Source: Heliorestis convoluta
GTDB taxonomy: Bacteria; Bacillota; Desulfitobacteriia; Heliobacteriales; Heliobacteriaceae
Assembly (NCBI RefSeq): GCF_009649955.1
Contig: NZ_CP045875.1
Coordinates: 2,791,001 to 2,855,000 of the forward strand
Length of the DNA: 64,000 bases
Direction of reading: 5' to 3'
Shown here: in pieces, positions 47,450 through 55,544 of the stretch
How the letters are laid out: each line of letters opens with the position of its first letter
Position numbering within the stretch: position 1 is the first letter of the stretch
Notes under the pieces: generated by a model
Told to the model about the DNA's origin: nothing
Database searches by the model: none
Seen by the model: only the letters and a program-made list of their open reading frames with translations
Made by a program: the position numbers and the translations under genes

Positions 47450-49198
47450 TCAGAAGTCCCAGATAGAAGGTTTATTTTTTTTGTCATCTTTTTTCGGCAT
47501 TGTAACTATGACTTCTTGTCCTTCTATGAGACCAGAGGTGATTTCCATTTTGTCTGTGCTAAACAAACCGACTGTAACAGGCTGAAAGATCGGTTGGCGT
47601 GATCCTTGATCGGCTGTGACGATATAAACGCCATCTTGCCCTCCCTCTTCTACAAGGGCTCTCGAAGGCAAGTAGAGTACATTGTCTCGCGTTGCAATCG
47701 TAATCATGGCATTAACAGTCATGCCTGGCTTTAGCAAAGCTTCTCCATCTACAGAAAGAATGACTTCGTACATGGTAACGCCATTACGTAAAGTAGGCTC
47801 TGGTGAAATGCTTAAGACTTTGCCGTAGAATTCTGCATCGGGATAGGCTGTACTTGTATAGAGGACATCCATAGCACCTTGAATTCTGCCAATATCACCT
47901 TGACTGACATGAGCTAGGACTTGCAATGTTTCACTGTTGGCATCGTTCAAAACAATAAATGGCCGTCCTCCCACAGGAAATTCACCGACTTTGCCGTTCA
48001 CTTGTACAATCATGCCGTCAATAGGCGCTCGTAAGGTCAATTTATCGAGGTGAATCCTTTGTTGCTCGTAATGAGCTCTTGCTTGAGCGACAGCACCTTC
48101 TGCAGCTTGAACGACTGCGCCGTCGGGAGGTGCTTTGAGTTGTTCTAGTTGCGCCATAGTCGCTTCATAACTGGCCTGGGCTTGTTGCAAACGATTTTCA
48201 GCTTGATCAAGCTGTGCCTTGGCTTGGCCTCGATCCTCGTAATTCTTAAGGGCTATTTCTTTGTTTTTCTCTGCTGATCGAAGTGTTGCTTCTACTTGAT
48301 CGACGACGGCCTTGGCTTGATCAACGGCCGCCTGCCCCTGTGCCAGTTGATTTCGATCAGGACCTCTTCGTAGATCATCAAGCTGTTTCTCTGCATTGGC
48401 CAAGGTCACTTGCGCTTGATAGCGTGTTCGCTGAGCTTCTGCGATAATCTCTTCAGAAGCTTCTGCTGCAATGGCTTGATTGAGCTGTTCTTGTGCATGT
48501 TGATACTGACTCTGCGCTGCTTGTACCGTTACTTCCTGGGCGTAAATCGCCGAAGAAGAAGGGCCTTGTTGCATGGCTGCTAGTTTTGCTTTGGCACTAT
48601 TTAAGCCGGCTTGAGCAGAGCGAAGTTGGATTTTGGCTTGCTCTATCTGATTTTCTGCATTCATAACCTGCTGGTAGGCTTGTGAACGATCTTGAAACAA
48701 TATTTGCTGATTATCATAATCTTTTTGAGCACCTGCTACAGCCACTCTTGCTTTTTCTACATTGGCTTTTTGGACAGCAATGGCTTGTACGCTAGCACCT
48801 TCTCTGGCTTGCGCAAGACGTGCTTCCGCTGCTAGCAGATTTCCCCTTGCATGAGCCACTTGAGTTTGGGCTACACTGTTGTCTAAGGTGGCCAGTACTT
48901 GTCCAGCTTGCACCATTTGACCTACTTGCACTTGCACAGATGTAATCTGGTTCGCTCCACTTAGAAAACTTAAGTTTAACTGTGTTGGCACTTGCACCGT
49001 TCCAGAAACAGCTACAGTTTCTGTTACATTACCTCGTTCTACAGGTAAGACTTGTGCCTCTTTCTCATTTGTCGATAGGGGAGCCCAACTGGCATAGACG
49101 GTATAAGAGCTTCCTATCATCATTGCAATTATTGCAAGTAGAAGGAGTACTTTTTTATTCTTTTTATTAAAGAAGACAGCAAATCGATTGGCAAACAT
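47450..49198 (-). CDS. HlyD/MacA-like membrane fusion protein
   Basis: The 582-residue adaptor has an N-terminal membrane anchor (VLLLLAIIAMMIGSSYTVYAS), a biotinyl-lipoyl-like barrel interrupted by a long alpha-helical hairpin (about residues 105-365, rich in Ala, Gln and Glu), the returning half-motif LRAPIDGMIVQVNGKVGE, and a beta-barrel and membrane-proximal domain near the C-terminus. The hairpin is long compared with MacA. It links the MacB-like transporter to the outside. First gene of the operon. Confidence 0.92.
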   Translation of the reverse strand: MFANRFAVFFNKKNKKVLLLLAIIAMMIGSSYTVYASWAPLSTNEKEAQVLPVERGNVTETVAVSGTVQVPTQLNLSFLSGANQITSVQVQVGQMVQAGQVLATLDNSVAQTQVAHARGNLLAAEARLAQAREGASVQAIAVQKANVEKARVAVAGAQKDYDNQQILFQDRSQAYQQVMNAENQIEQAKIQLRSAQAGLNSAKAKLAAMQQGPSSSAIYAQEVTVQAAQSQYQHAQEQLNQAIAAEASEEIIAEAQRTRYQAQVTLANAEKQLDDLRRGPDRNQLAQGQAAVDQAKAVVDQVEATLRSAEKNKEIALKNYEDRGQAKAQLDQAENRLQQAQASYEATMAQLEQLKAPPDGAVVQAAEGAVAQARAHYEQQRIHLDKLTLRAPIDGMIVQVNGKVGEFPVGGRPFIVLNDANSETLQVLAHVSQGDIGRIQGAMDVLYTSTAYPDAEFYGKVLSISPEPTLRNGVTMYEVILSVDGEALLKPGMTVNAMITIATRDNVLYLPSRALVEEGGQDGVYIVTADQGSRQPIFQPVTVGLFSTDKMEITSGLIEGQEVIVTMPKKDDKKNKPSIWDF

Positions 49199-49377
49199 GC
49201 TAAAACCCCTTTTCGAAACACTTTTCCACTGTTTTCACCTTATTTATAAGGAAATTGTAACGGATCTTACGAGCGATGACCATTGATGATTGGTGGCAAT
49301 CTATGTAATGATTTCCTTCTTGGCTCTTAACGCTCTTGCCATGATTTACTTTCTTTTTCACAAGCTTGGAAAAAGCA

Positions 49378-49406
49378 TTGACAAAGTTGCAAAATAGGTT
49401 TAATAT
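49378..49406 (+). promoter_or_regulatory. Strong sigma-A promoter of the 42-residue gene
   Basis: TTGACA (49378-49383) and TAATAT (49401-49406) are separated by exactly 17 bases. The predicted start of transcription is near 49413, about 50 bases before the ATG. Confidence 0.75.
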
Positions 49407-49412
49407 AGTAAT

Positions 49413-49427
49413 TGAAATTGGTTATCA
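49413..49427 (+). promoter_or_regulatory. Candidate Fur box
   Basis: The 15-mer TGAAATTGGTTATCA matches the 7-1-7 Fur consensus TGATAATNATTATCA at 11 of 14 defined positions on either strand and covers the predicted transcription start, a good place for repression. Confidence 0.45.
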
Positions 49428-49461
49428 TTCACTAAGTAATAATCATCAGGAGGAAGTAGCA

Positions 49462-49590
49462 ATGTTTAAGGATTATTTCGTAGACGAACACGCACAGGAG
49501 AAAATTGAAAACACTAGAAAGCTCATCATGGAATCAGGTCTATTTGATCGTGACGCTGAATTACCCCCTGCTAAATCACTAGATATGTAA
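49462..49590 (+). CDS. 42-residue acidic protein, possibly iron-regulated
   Basis: The product is MFKDYFVDEHAQEKIENTRK... and ends ELPPAKSLDM. It is soluble, acidic and probably helical. The ATG at 49462 follows AGGAGG by eight bases; upstream sequence in the same frame has no ribosome binding site and lies within the promoter. The strong promoter and possible Fur box make it a real gene in my view. I do not recognise a family. Confidence 0.75.
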   Translation: MFKDYFVDEHAQEKIENTRKLIMESGLFDRDAELPPAKSLDM

Positions 49591-49665
49591 GATATCCCTT
49601 TATTTGATAATGCCTTCTAATACCCTTGGAGTAGGACTTTATTAAAAAATAATAGGATCGCAATT

Positions 49666-49697
49666 AAGCCCACGGCACTTTTATAGGCCGTGGGCTT
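49666..49697 (+). terminator. Hairpin after the 42-residue gene
   Basis: AAGCCCACGGC pairs with GCCGTGGGCTT around a ten-base loop. The T run behind it (CGGGGTTTAA) is poor, so termination may be weak. Confidence 0.55.
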
Positions 49698-49779
49698 CGG
49701 GGTTTAATCTGTGGGGTTTAATTCTGTAGGCTTCTATCTTTAGGCAATTTACAATATAAAACTCGATTCTGATTCCCTA

Positions 49780-50310
49780 TTACTGGAACTGGATTGCATT
49801 TTCATTTCTAGTCACTGGTTGATCGTAGGCATTGTGTCCTGTTTCGAGCATCTCATTTTCTACATAAAAAGACACCGCATCATAGTCGGGCAACTCGGTA
49901 AAGGTGTTGACAATAGCATTGATGGCGAGAAACTCAGAGGCGCTGCCACCTAGATTCGCAAAGCCTTCATTGAAGTTTAGCGAAAGAATCTTACCTTCTA
50001 TTGTATAGTCAATCAGTTCGGCGTCTGTCGGTAAGACGGCTCCGTATTCACCTGGTTTTTTCAGTTCTTCGAACAACGCTCGAATCAAATCTTCTTGCTC
50101 TTCAATTTCTCTTTCAACGCGATTTAAGTATTCTGCTTCCTGATCAGCAAAGTACAAGACAACTTGAATGGCTTCTTCTGACAATTGTTCTTGTACTGGC
50201 TCTTGGCTCTGATTGCTTCCATTATCGGTACTATTTCCTGTACAACCCACGAAAAAGATCATCGATAAAACCAAAAAGAGAGCTCCTAGAAACAGTTTTT
50301 TTCTTGTCAC
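49780..50310 (-). CDS. GerMN-domain lipoprotein
   Basis: The 176-residue protein has a lipoprotein signal with lipobox FVGC (about residue 23), a Ser/Asn/Gln-rich linker, then a GerMN domain: IQVVLYFADQEAEYLNRVEREIE, PTDAELIDYTIEGKILSLNFNEGF and ASEFLAINAIVNTFTELPDYDAVSFYVE. Related domains occur in GerM and LpqB and act in sporulation or envelope biology. ATG 50310. Monocistronic. Confidence 0.88.
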   Translation of the reverse strand: MTRKKLFLGALFLVLSMIFFVGCTGNSTDNGSNQSQEPVQEQLSEEAIQVVLYFADQEAEYLNRVEREIEEQEDLIRALFEELKKPGEYGAVLPTDAELIDYTIEGKILSLNFNEGFANLGGSASEFLAINAIVNTFTELPDYDAVSFYVENEMLETGHNAYDQPVTRNENAIQFQ

Positions 50311-50396
50311 GCAAACATCTCCTTTGTATGTAAAATTTTACCCTGTTAAACTTCAGCAATGTCGTCTAACAGGGTTGTAAGCGATTGATAGATACT

Positions 50397-50624
50397 TTAT
50401 TCGTTTCCAGATTCTGTGGCAGAGACGATTTTGTCAAAGGCACTTTTCTCTTCTTCAAAACGTCCTGTCAGTTCACCAAGCAATGCACTTGCTTGTTCTA
50501 GCAAGCGTAATACTTCATCTACTTTTTCATTTTCTTGGGGCTGAAACTGCGTTGTTACGGATTCTTGAATGGCCAAAATCGCTTGATCAGCCAGTTCTAA
50601 GGATGCTTCTTGTGTTTCTTTCAC
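50397..50624 (-). CDS. 75-residue helical protein of unknown function
   Basis: From GTG 50624 (seven bases behind AAGGAGA) the product is short, acidic, without membrane segment or cysteines, and likely one or two long helices (LADQAILAIQESVTTQF, VDEVLRLLEQASALLGELTGRFEEE). I do not recognise a family. The upstream in-frame start would lie inside the ribosome binding region. Confidence 0.65.
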   Translation of the reverse strand: MKETQEASLELADQAILAIQESVTTQFQPQENEKVDEVLRLLEQASALLGELTGRFEEEKSAFDKIVSATESGNE

Positions 50625-50821
50625 TTTTTTTCTCCTTTTCTGTTCACCAAAGTACAATCATAGGATAGTACAAAAGCGAAAGACTTTCAAGCTACCCTTT
50701 GCTAGGGTACAGAGGTACTTTTTATATCTCTTGTTACTATCTTCCTTTTTGTTGCACCGAAAGTCGTTGCACATCGTGATGAACATGACTAATGCCTGTG
50801 AATATAGATAATAACTATGAT

Positions 50822-51082
50822 TTATTTAATGACGATATTCTCCTGACTCGCACCGGGCCTCCACTCGATCTCGATTTCGAATTTTTCTTTTTCACCCTTG
50901 GTCTCATACTTTAACTCTAATTGAGTTCGGCCGGCTGGGCGTATCAAAAATTCTTGTCCGCCTTGTTCAACTTGGAAAGACCCTTCCTGTGAAAGCTTGT
51001 CTGCAATCAAACGCAAAAAATCAGCAATCTCTTGTACAGATAATTGTGACTCACTCTTATAATGGACCACTTCTCTAGCCAT
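50822..51082 (-). CDS. Amphi-Trp domain protein
   Basis: The 86-residue protein matches the amphi-Trp domain: helix SVQEIADFLRLIADKLSQEG, strand FQVEQGGQEFLIRP and the final pair LELKYETKGEKEKFEIEIEWRPG with the Trp in place. Function of the domain is unknown. ATG 51082 follows AAGGAGTGA by about five bases. A related gene lies at 24867-25121. Confidence 0.82.
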   Translation of the reverse strand: MAREVVHYKSESQLSVQEIADFLRLIADKLSQEGSFQVEQGGQEFLIRPAGRTQLELKYETKGEKEKFEIEIEWRPGASQENIVIK

Positions 51083-51261
51083 AAAAATCACTCCTTACTT
51101 GCTCTGTCGCCAAAAGTATTGACTGGTCACAGCTTGTAATAAGGTGTTTTACTTAACTTCTTACCCAAGGTTGTCAAGTTATAACAATCTGTCTTGAAGT
51201 TAAGGAGTTACTTTGAGTTCATTATAACTTTTGCTTAATTGATTGACAAGAAAAATAAAAC

Positions 51262-51302
51262 AAAAAAGCTTTATGCTATTACAATCATAGCATAAAGCTT
51301 TT
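51262..51302 (-). terminator. Terminator of the Gly-Arg-Thr-Leu tRNA operon
   Basis: AAAAGCTTTATGCTAT pairs with ATAGCATAAAGCTTTT, with T runs on the minus strand, right after tRNA-Leu. Confidence 0.85.
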
Positions 51303-51312
51303 GCTTTTAATT

Positions 51313-51397
51313 TGGTGCGAAAGGAGGGACTTGAACCCTCATGGAGTTACCCACACGCCCCTCAAACGTGCGCGTCTGCCGATTCCGCCACTTTCGC
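51313..51397 (-). tRNA. tRNA-Leu (anticodon GAG)
   Basis: An 85-base class II tRNA with acceptor GCGAAAG/CTTTCGC, the anticodon loop TTGAGGG and a long variable arm; CCA is encoded. Reads CUC and CUU. Last of four in the operon. Confidence 0.95.
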
Positions 51398-51405
51398 ATT
51401 CTCTA

Positions 51406-51481
51406 TGGAGCCACTGGCCGGGATTGAACCGGCGGCCTTATCCTTACCAAGGATACGCTCTACCGACTGAGCTACAGCGGC
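51406..51481 (-). tRNA. tRNA-Thr (anticodon GGT)
   Basis: Acceptor GCCGCTG pairs with CAGTGGC (one G-U), anticodon stem TATCC/GGATA with loop TTGGTAA, T-arm GGTTCAATC; CCA is encoded. Confidence 0.95.
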
Positions 51482-51486
51482 ATAAA

Positions 51487-51563
51487 TGGCGCGCCCGGAG
51501 AGATTCGAACTCCCGACCTGCTGATTCGTAGTCAGTTACTCTATCCAGCTGAGCTACGGGCGC
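51487..51563 (-). tRNA. tRNA-Arg (anticodon ACG)
   Basis: Acceptor GCGCCCG/CGGGCGC, anticodon loop CTACGAA, T-arm AGTTCGAATC; CCA is encoded. The A34 would be converted to inosine by TadA. Confidence 0.95.
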
Positions 51564-51571
51564 ATTGTGTA

Positions 51572-51646
51572 TGGAGCGGAAGACGAGATTCGAACTCGCG
51601 ACCCTCGCCTTGGCAAGGCGATGCTCTACCACTGAGCCACTTCCGC
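51572..51646 (-). tRNA. tRNA-Gly (anticodon GCC)
   Basis: Acceptor GCGGAAG/CTTCCGC, anticodon stem TCGCC/GGCGA with loop TTGCCAA, T-arm AGTTCGAATC; CCA is encoded. First of the four-tRNA operon. Confidence 0.95.
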
Positions 51647-51733
51647 GTATTTTCTCGTTTGTTGTCGTCGTTCGTTTCCCCTGACGACCTCTATATTTAT
51701 ATCATACCCGAAAATAAAATGCAACCCTTTTTC

Positions 51734-52240
51734 TTAAAAATTTTTCGGAATTACCTCATTCGATAGCTCTATAGGAACATGACCCCGTCTCTTTTTTTGC
51801 TTGATTGTGATGAGTATGGGCCTTATAGAACCGGCTTCGTCTAAAGAGGGCAAATACTGTACTGTAAAAGATTCAATCCCTGAGGCAAGTGGCTTAATAT
51901 CGTTGCCATGCCGCCTTTGCAGATTTCCGTTGCTATCGAGATAATAACTCACTCTTACCCAGCCTGAACTTGGCTGAAATACATCGCAGTAAATAACGCG
52001 ATGGTTCGGAATACTAATGTCTTGTCCTTTGTGGATATCCTGACTAATCCAGTGCAAAGCCCAGCGAGCATTAGAAAGTCCATCATAGTGATAGGCTTGC
52101 TTCTGCGACCGTTCCAGAGATAGTAGAAGCAACTTCGTAGCTGTTAGGCCGAGAAAGACAAAGAGTAGGGCAACAAAAAGAATCTCGATTAAAGTAAATC
52201 CTGCATTTTTGTTGTTTTTTCTATGTTTTTTTTGATTCAT
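51734..52240 (-). CDS. Minor type IV prepilin (PilW/GspJ-like)
   Basis: The 168-residue protein has a basic leader, the class III signal NAGFTLIEILFVALL with cleavage after Gly and Glu5, and a C-terminal beta-rich part (VIYCDVFQPSSGWVRVSYYLDSNGNLQRR) as in PilW/GspJ minor pilins. It is the last gene of the pilus operon. Confidence 0.85.
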   Translation of the reverse strand: MNQKKHRKNNKNAGFTLIEILFVALLFVFLGLTATKLLLLSLERSQKQAYHYDGLSNARWALHWISQDIHKGQDISIPNHRVIYCDVFQPSSGWVRVSYYLDSNGNLQRRHGNDIKPLASGIESFTVQYLPSLDEAGSIRPILITIKQKKRRGHVPIELSNEVIPKNF

Positions 52241-52340
52241 TGTAACGTTCCCATGGTACTACCTCGCGATTTGTAATTTTAGTTTTTTTGTTTCTACCCT
52301 TTATTAAATGGGACAAAGTCTATTCGTCTATTCTCTATAT

Positions 52341-52859
52341 TTAATCGGGTGAACCTGGCGGTGTTTTCGAGATTCGGACTCGCCCGTTTCGAGAAAGAAT
52401 GACGTGCCGAAAGTGACCTCGCTCATTTCGTAGTGTAATCGTGCCTCCTAACACAGGGTTGCTTGATCTTCCGTCGATACCAAAGGTACTTAGATCGCGT
52501 CTTACTAGAAAAGTTGTGGAGTTGATAACTACGCCCGAAGGTAAATATTGTATGTAGATAATTTGGCTGCCCCTGCCTCTTACATCATATCGATTGCTGC
52601 CTTGATGAAAGTAAATGGAGTGATGCTGCCTATTTTTTACAGTTTGTTCTCGAGCCCAGAGCATATCTTTTTGAACTTGCCGCGCGGCCATTTGAAGGCG
52701 ATACTCTGAAAGGCTGTTGTGGAGCGTAGGTACTGCCATCGATAGTAAGGCCATGAGTAGGGCTAGAACAATGAGTATCTCAATGAGGGTAAAGCCTTTT
52801 TGACTGTAGATTCTATTCTCTTTGATTCTATAAGCTCTATCTTTTTGGATTTTATTCAT
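52341..52859 (-). CDS. Minor type IV prepilin (FimT/GspH-like)
   Basis: The 172-residue protein starts with a basic leader, SQKGFTLIEILIVLALLMALLSMAVP (cleavage after Gly, Glu5 present) and continues with the AARQVQKDMLWAREQTVKNRQHHSIYF block typical of the GspH/FimT family. ATG 52859 overlaps the previous gene by eight bases (ATGAATAA). It should form part of the pilus tip complex. Confidence 0.88.
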   Translation of the reverse strand: MNKIQKDRAYRIKENRIYSQKGFTLIEILIVLALLMALLSMAVPTLHNSLSEYRLQMAARQVQKDMLWAREQTVKNRQHHSIYFHQGSNRYDVRGRGSQIIYIQYLPSGVVINSTTFLVRRDLSTFGIDGRSSNPVLGGTITLRNERGHFRHVILSRNGRVRISKTPPGSPD

Positions 52860-53418
52860 ATTTGCTTCTAAGCTCATGATAGACAAGGTCCTTCCATCCT
52901 GCATCAGGCTTGCTCAGAGATAACTTTCCTTCTAACTGATGTTCGCCTCCACCGTGCGCTGAACGGGCTATGGCAGTAACGACTAGATCTATTGGGTTAA
53001 ATCTATTGGGATGTAACGATAGATTCACCGTAACAGTGATCATGTGCGCGCCTTGGGGAAGCAGAAAAGGAGAAAGATGGTTTTCTAAGAAAGTCTGTAG
53101 GTCTTGTCCGTCTAAGTGCTCATTGTCCTCCTCTTCTAGTGAGGCGTAGTTTCGTACGAGTGCGTAGGCTGATTCAAGGCCTGCTTCCGCACTCTGGTAA
53201 AGTTTTTTTGTTTCTTTTTCTGTCAGAACAGAGGTCATGCTTTGACTTCCTAGCATAAGTATGTTCGTTGTAATCAGGAATAGAAATAGTATCATAAAGA
53301 GTACATAGGGCAAGGCCATGCCTCTTTGATTGTTTATCCTGCCTATCCTTTGTAAGCCATCCCTTACCGCCTTGATACTCGACTTACCAGTTGCACTTCT
53401 TGACCGCTTTCGTTCCAT
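52852..53418 (-). CDS. Minor prepilin-like protein (PilX-like) without Glu5
   Basis: The 188-residue protein has a long basic leader, then NQRGMALPYVLFMILFLFLITTNILML, a class III signal in which the usual Glu5 is missing, as in PilX/GspK-type minor subunits. The rest is mostly soluble (SAEAGLESAYALVRNYASLEEE). ATG 53418 is supported by CGGTGAGAG; it overlaps the upstream prepilin gene by 55 bases. Confidence 0.8.
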   Translation of the reverse strand: MERKRSRSATGKSSIKAVRDGLQRIGRINNQRGMALPYVLFMILFLFLITTNILMLGSQSMTSVLTEKETKKLYQSAEAGLESAYALVRNYASLEEEDNEHLDGQDLQTFLENHLSPFLLPQGAHMITVTVNLSLHPNRFNPIDLVVTAIARSAHGGGEHQLEGKLSLSKPDAGWKDLVYHELRSKYE

Positions 53419-53756
53419 ACTCTCACCGTCACTTCGTAAAGTTCCCAAGTTGAATCACCTATGGAAACAGGTCTTAGCGCTACTTCGTACTCAAAGTTAT
53501 CGTACTGTTGCACTGTCTCTGGTACTGTATCCTTTGCCTCACCTTGTAGTTTGATCGAGGCTTTCTTGTGTTGGAGAATCGTGCTGGCAATATACAGTGC
53601 TTTTATTTCTTCTTCGCTATACTTTTCTAGCTTTTCACCAACATGCAAGGCTTTGAATAGGGGTGTTACGACCAGCAATAGAAGGGTAAAAGCAATCAGG
53701 ATCTCGATCAAAGTAGTGCCTTTTTGATTTTTAAGTGGTTTCAATAGGAGTTTCAT
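53364..53756 (-). CDS. Minor type IV prepilin (PilV/GspI-like)
   Basis: The 130-residue protein has the leader MKLLLKPLKNQKG and the helix TTLIEILIAFTLLLLVVTPLF with Glu5, followed by a short beta domain (YEVTVRVWNESGQEVQLVSRVSRR). PilV/GspI-like by length and position between the major pilin and PilX-like genes. Confidence 0.85.
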   Translation of the reverse strand: MKLLLKPLKNQKGTTLIEILIAFTLLLLVVTPLFKALHVGEKLEKYSEEEIKALYIASTILQHKKASIKLQGEAKDTVPETVQQYDNFEYEVALRPVSIGDSTWELYEVTVRVWNESGQEVQLVSRVSRR

Positions 53757-53801
53757 TTTTTACCCTTCTTTTGTCTGGTGGTTGGTTAGGGGGAAAAGCA
53801 A

Positions 53802-54260
53802 TTAGTCAAAAGCGGTTTTTATCCTGCCCTGATTGACAGAGAAATTTACAGTTATATCGTCAGATGCTGTATCATCTCCCGTGTCTTCAATGCCATCAGG
53901 TCCTTTAGAAGTAACTGTTACTCCAGACGAATCGAGTTTGTATATATAAAGGTTGTTCCAAGGGTCTATATAGCCTCCATCATCCTTTGCTTGGTCTTCA
54001 GTTACATTTAGTTTATAGTCGAGCATATTGGTTGCATCGATTTCTTTTTCATTCGGCAACCTATTGTATTCCAGATAATATTGCTTTACCACAGTCTCAA
54101 TCGCTAGAAAGTCGCTCTTTACGCCAGCCATTTGGGCTTTAATAGGAACGCCCCCGATTTTTGGGACAATCACAACAAGCAAGATACCAATGACAGCGAC
54201 GACGATGATCAGTTCAATGAGAGAAAAACCTTTGTTGTCTTTTAACACCTTTTTTAACAT
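53802..54260 (-). CDS. Major type IV pilin-like protein
   Basis: The 152-residue pilin has leader MLKKVLKDNKG and helix FSLIELIIVVAVIGILLVVIVP with Glu5, then a GspG-like C-domain (LEYNRLPNEKEIDATNML, GGYIDPWNNLYIYKL, GPDGIEDTGDD). The last block with clustered Asp resembles the calcium site of major pseudopilins (GspG type). Start at ATG 54260 rather than at the upstream in-frame ATG inside the pilC gene. Confidence 0.88.
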   Translation of the reverse strand: MLKKVLKDNKGFSLIELIIVVAVIGILLVVIVPKIGGVPIKAQMAGVKSDFLAIETVVKQYYLEYNRLPNEKEIDATNMLDYKLNVTEDQAKDDGGYIDPWNNLYIYKLDSSGVTVTSKGPDGIEDTGDDTASDDITVNFSVNQGRIKTAFD

Positions 54261-54408
54261 GGAATATAGTTCCTTCCTATAATTTATTTGTGAAATAACT
54301 AAGCAGTCAGTGTCAACCAGGGGACTGGAAAAACCTATCCCTGATTTTTTTATGTCTTTTTGTTGTCCGTCGTCGCAAAAGCACTTCGCTTGTTTTTTGA
54401 TACCTTCG

Positions 54409-55533
54409 TTAAGGCACAATAACATCGATGACTTCAAACATGGGTAAAAGCATGGAAAAGACTAAAAATGTGACCATAGTGCCCATAAAGACCATTAAGA
54501 GGGGCTCCAAAAGTGTAGAAAGCCGTTCTGACTGTTGCATACATTCTTTGTCATAAAAATCGGACAGTTGAATTAATAAAACATCGAGAGAACCTGTTTC
54601 TTCCCCAACCGACACCATATTCGTCAATGAAGAAGGCAAATAACCGGCTTGTTCCAAGGGTCCAGCAAAACCATCACCACGATGAATGGCTTCTACGGTA
54701 TCGTCTATCGTTTTTACAATAACTTTGTTCCCAAGCGTATTGCGTAACACTTCCAGGGCTTGTAACAAAGGCAATCCACTGGCTAACAAAGTGCCTAAGG
54801 TACGACAAAAGCGAGCAAGTAATACTTTTAAGAGTAAGGGTCCTAGGATTGGCGTATGAAGAAGAAGCTTGTCTGCTTTGAACAGGAAGGCGTCACTTTT
54901 TGGGTAGAGAAGAAAAAGCAACAGCATAAGAAGAAACAAAAGCAGAAGTGATATAAAGTGTTCCTGCAAAAAGAAAGAGAAGTCAAGCAAGAAGCTTGTT
55001 ATGGCTGGCAATTGGGCACCTAAACCAGAAAGCATATCAGCAAAGAGAGGCATAATGTAGATGAGTACAAAAACGATAACAGCCACAGAAGCAGTGACTA
55101 GAATCATGGGGTAGATGAGTGCCGACTGAACTTTTTTGATCAATTCATTTTCTTTCTCGAAGTGCCGGGCCATATAGGTTAATACTTCTTCTAGCACACC
55201 GCCTAGTTCTGCCGCTCTGATCATTTCGGTAAAAACAGTGGGAAAAGTTTGAGGACAGGTAGCCATAGCGTCGGCGAGGGTTTGCCCTTTGCGTATTTCT
55301 TCTCGGACCATAACAATAGAGTTGCGTAAAGTTTTATCATCTGTTTGTTCTTCTAAAATGGTCAAAGCACTAAAAATGGGGATGCCACAGCGGATTAGCA
55401 AGGCAAAGTGATTACAAAAGAAGGCTAAATCTTGTCGCTTCGTTTTAGGACCTATCTTAGAGAAGGCGTCGTTGATGGGTAAGGATTGTAACGTTTTTCG
55501 CCAAGCCTGTGCTTTGAGCTGTCCAGTTCTCAT
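54409..55533 (-). CDS. pilC: Type IV pilus inner-membrane platform protein PilC/GspF
   Basis: The 374-residue protein has two homologous halves, each with a cytoplasmic helical domain and a membrane helix pair: FFCNHFALLIRCGIPIFSALTILEEQ and RFCRTLGTLLASGLPLLQALEVLRNTLGN. The C-terminal membrane helix ends VTFLVFSMLLPMFEVIDVI. It docks the ATPase to the pilin extraction site. It starts 11 bases after pilB. Confidence 0.95.
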   Translation of the reverse strand: MRTGQLKAQAWRKTLQSLPINDAFSKIGPKTKRQDLAFFCNHFALLIRCGIPIFSALTILEEQTDDKTLRNSIVMVREEIRKGQTLADAMATCPQTFPTVFTEMIRAAELGGVLEEVLTYMARHFEKENELIKKVQSALIYPMILVTASVAVIVFVLIYIMPLFADMLSGLGAQLPAITSFLLDFSFFLQEHFISLLLLFLLMLLLFLLYPKSDAFLFKADKLLLHTPILGPLLLKVLLARFCRTLGTLLASGLPLLQALEVLRNTLGNKVIVKTIDDTVEAIHRGDGFAGPLEQAGYLPSSLTNMVSVGEETGSLDVLLIQLSDFYDKECMQQSERLSTLLEPLLMVFMGTMVTFLVFSMLLPMFEVIDVIVP

Positions 55534-55544
55534 TGCGCTCTCCT

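Noticed and set aside
51301..51531. Plus-strand ORF of 76 codons across the tRNA cluster
   Set aside because: It is antisense to four tRNA genes; such C-E-R-R-D-L-N-P-type reading frames are well-known artefacts of tRNA sequences. The same holds for 51444-51632, 58343-58525 and 58518-58703.
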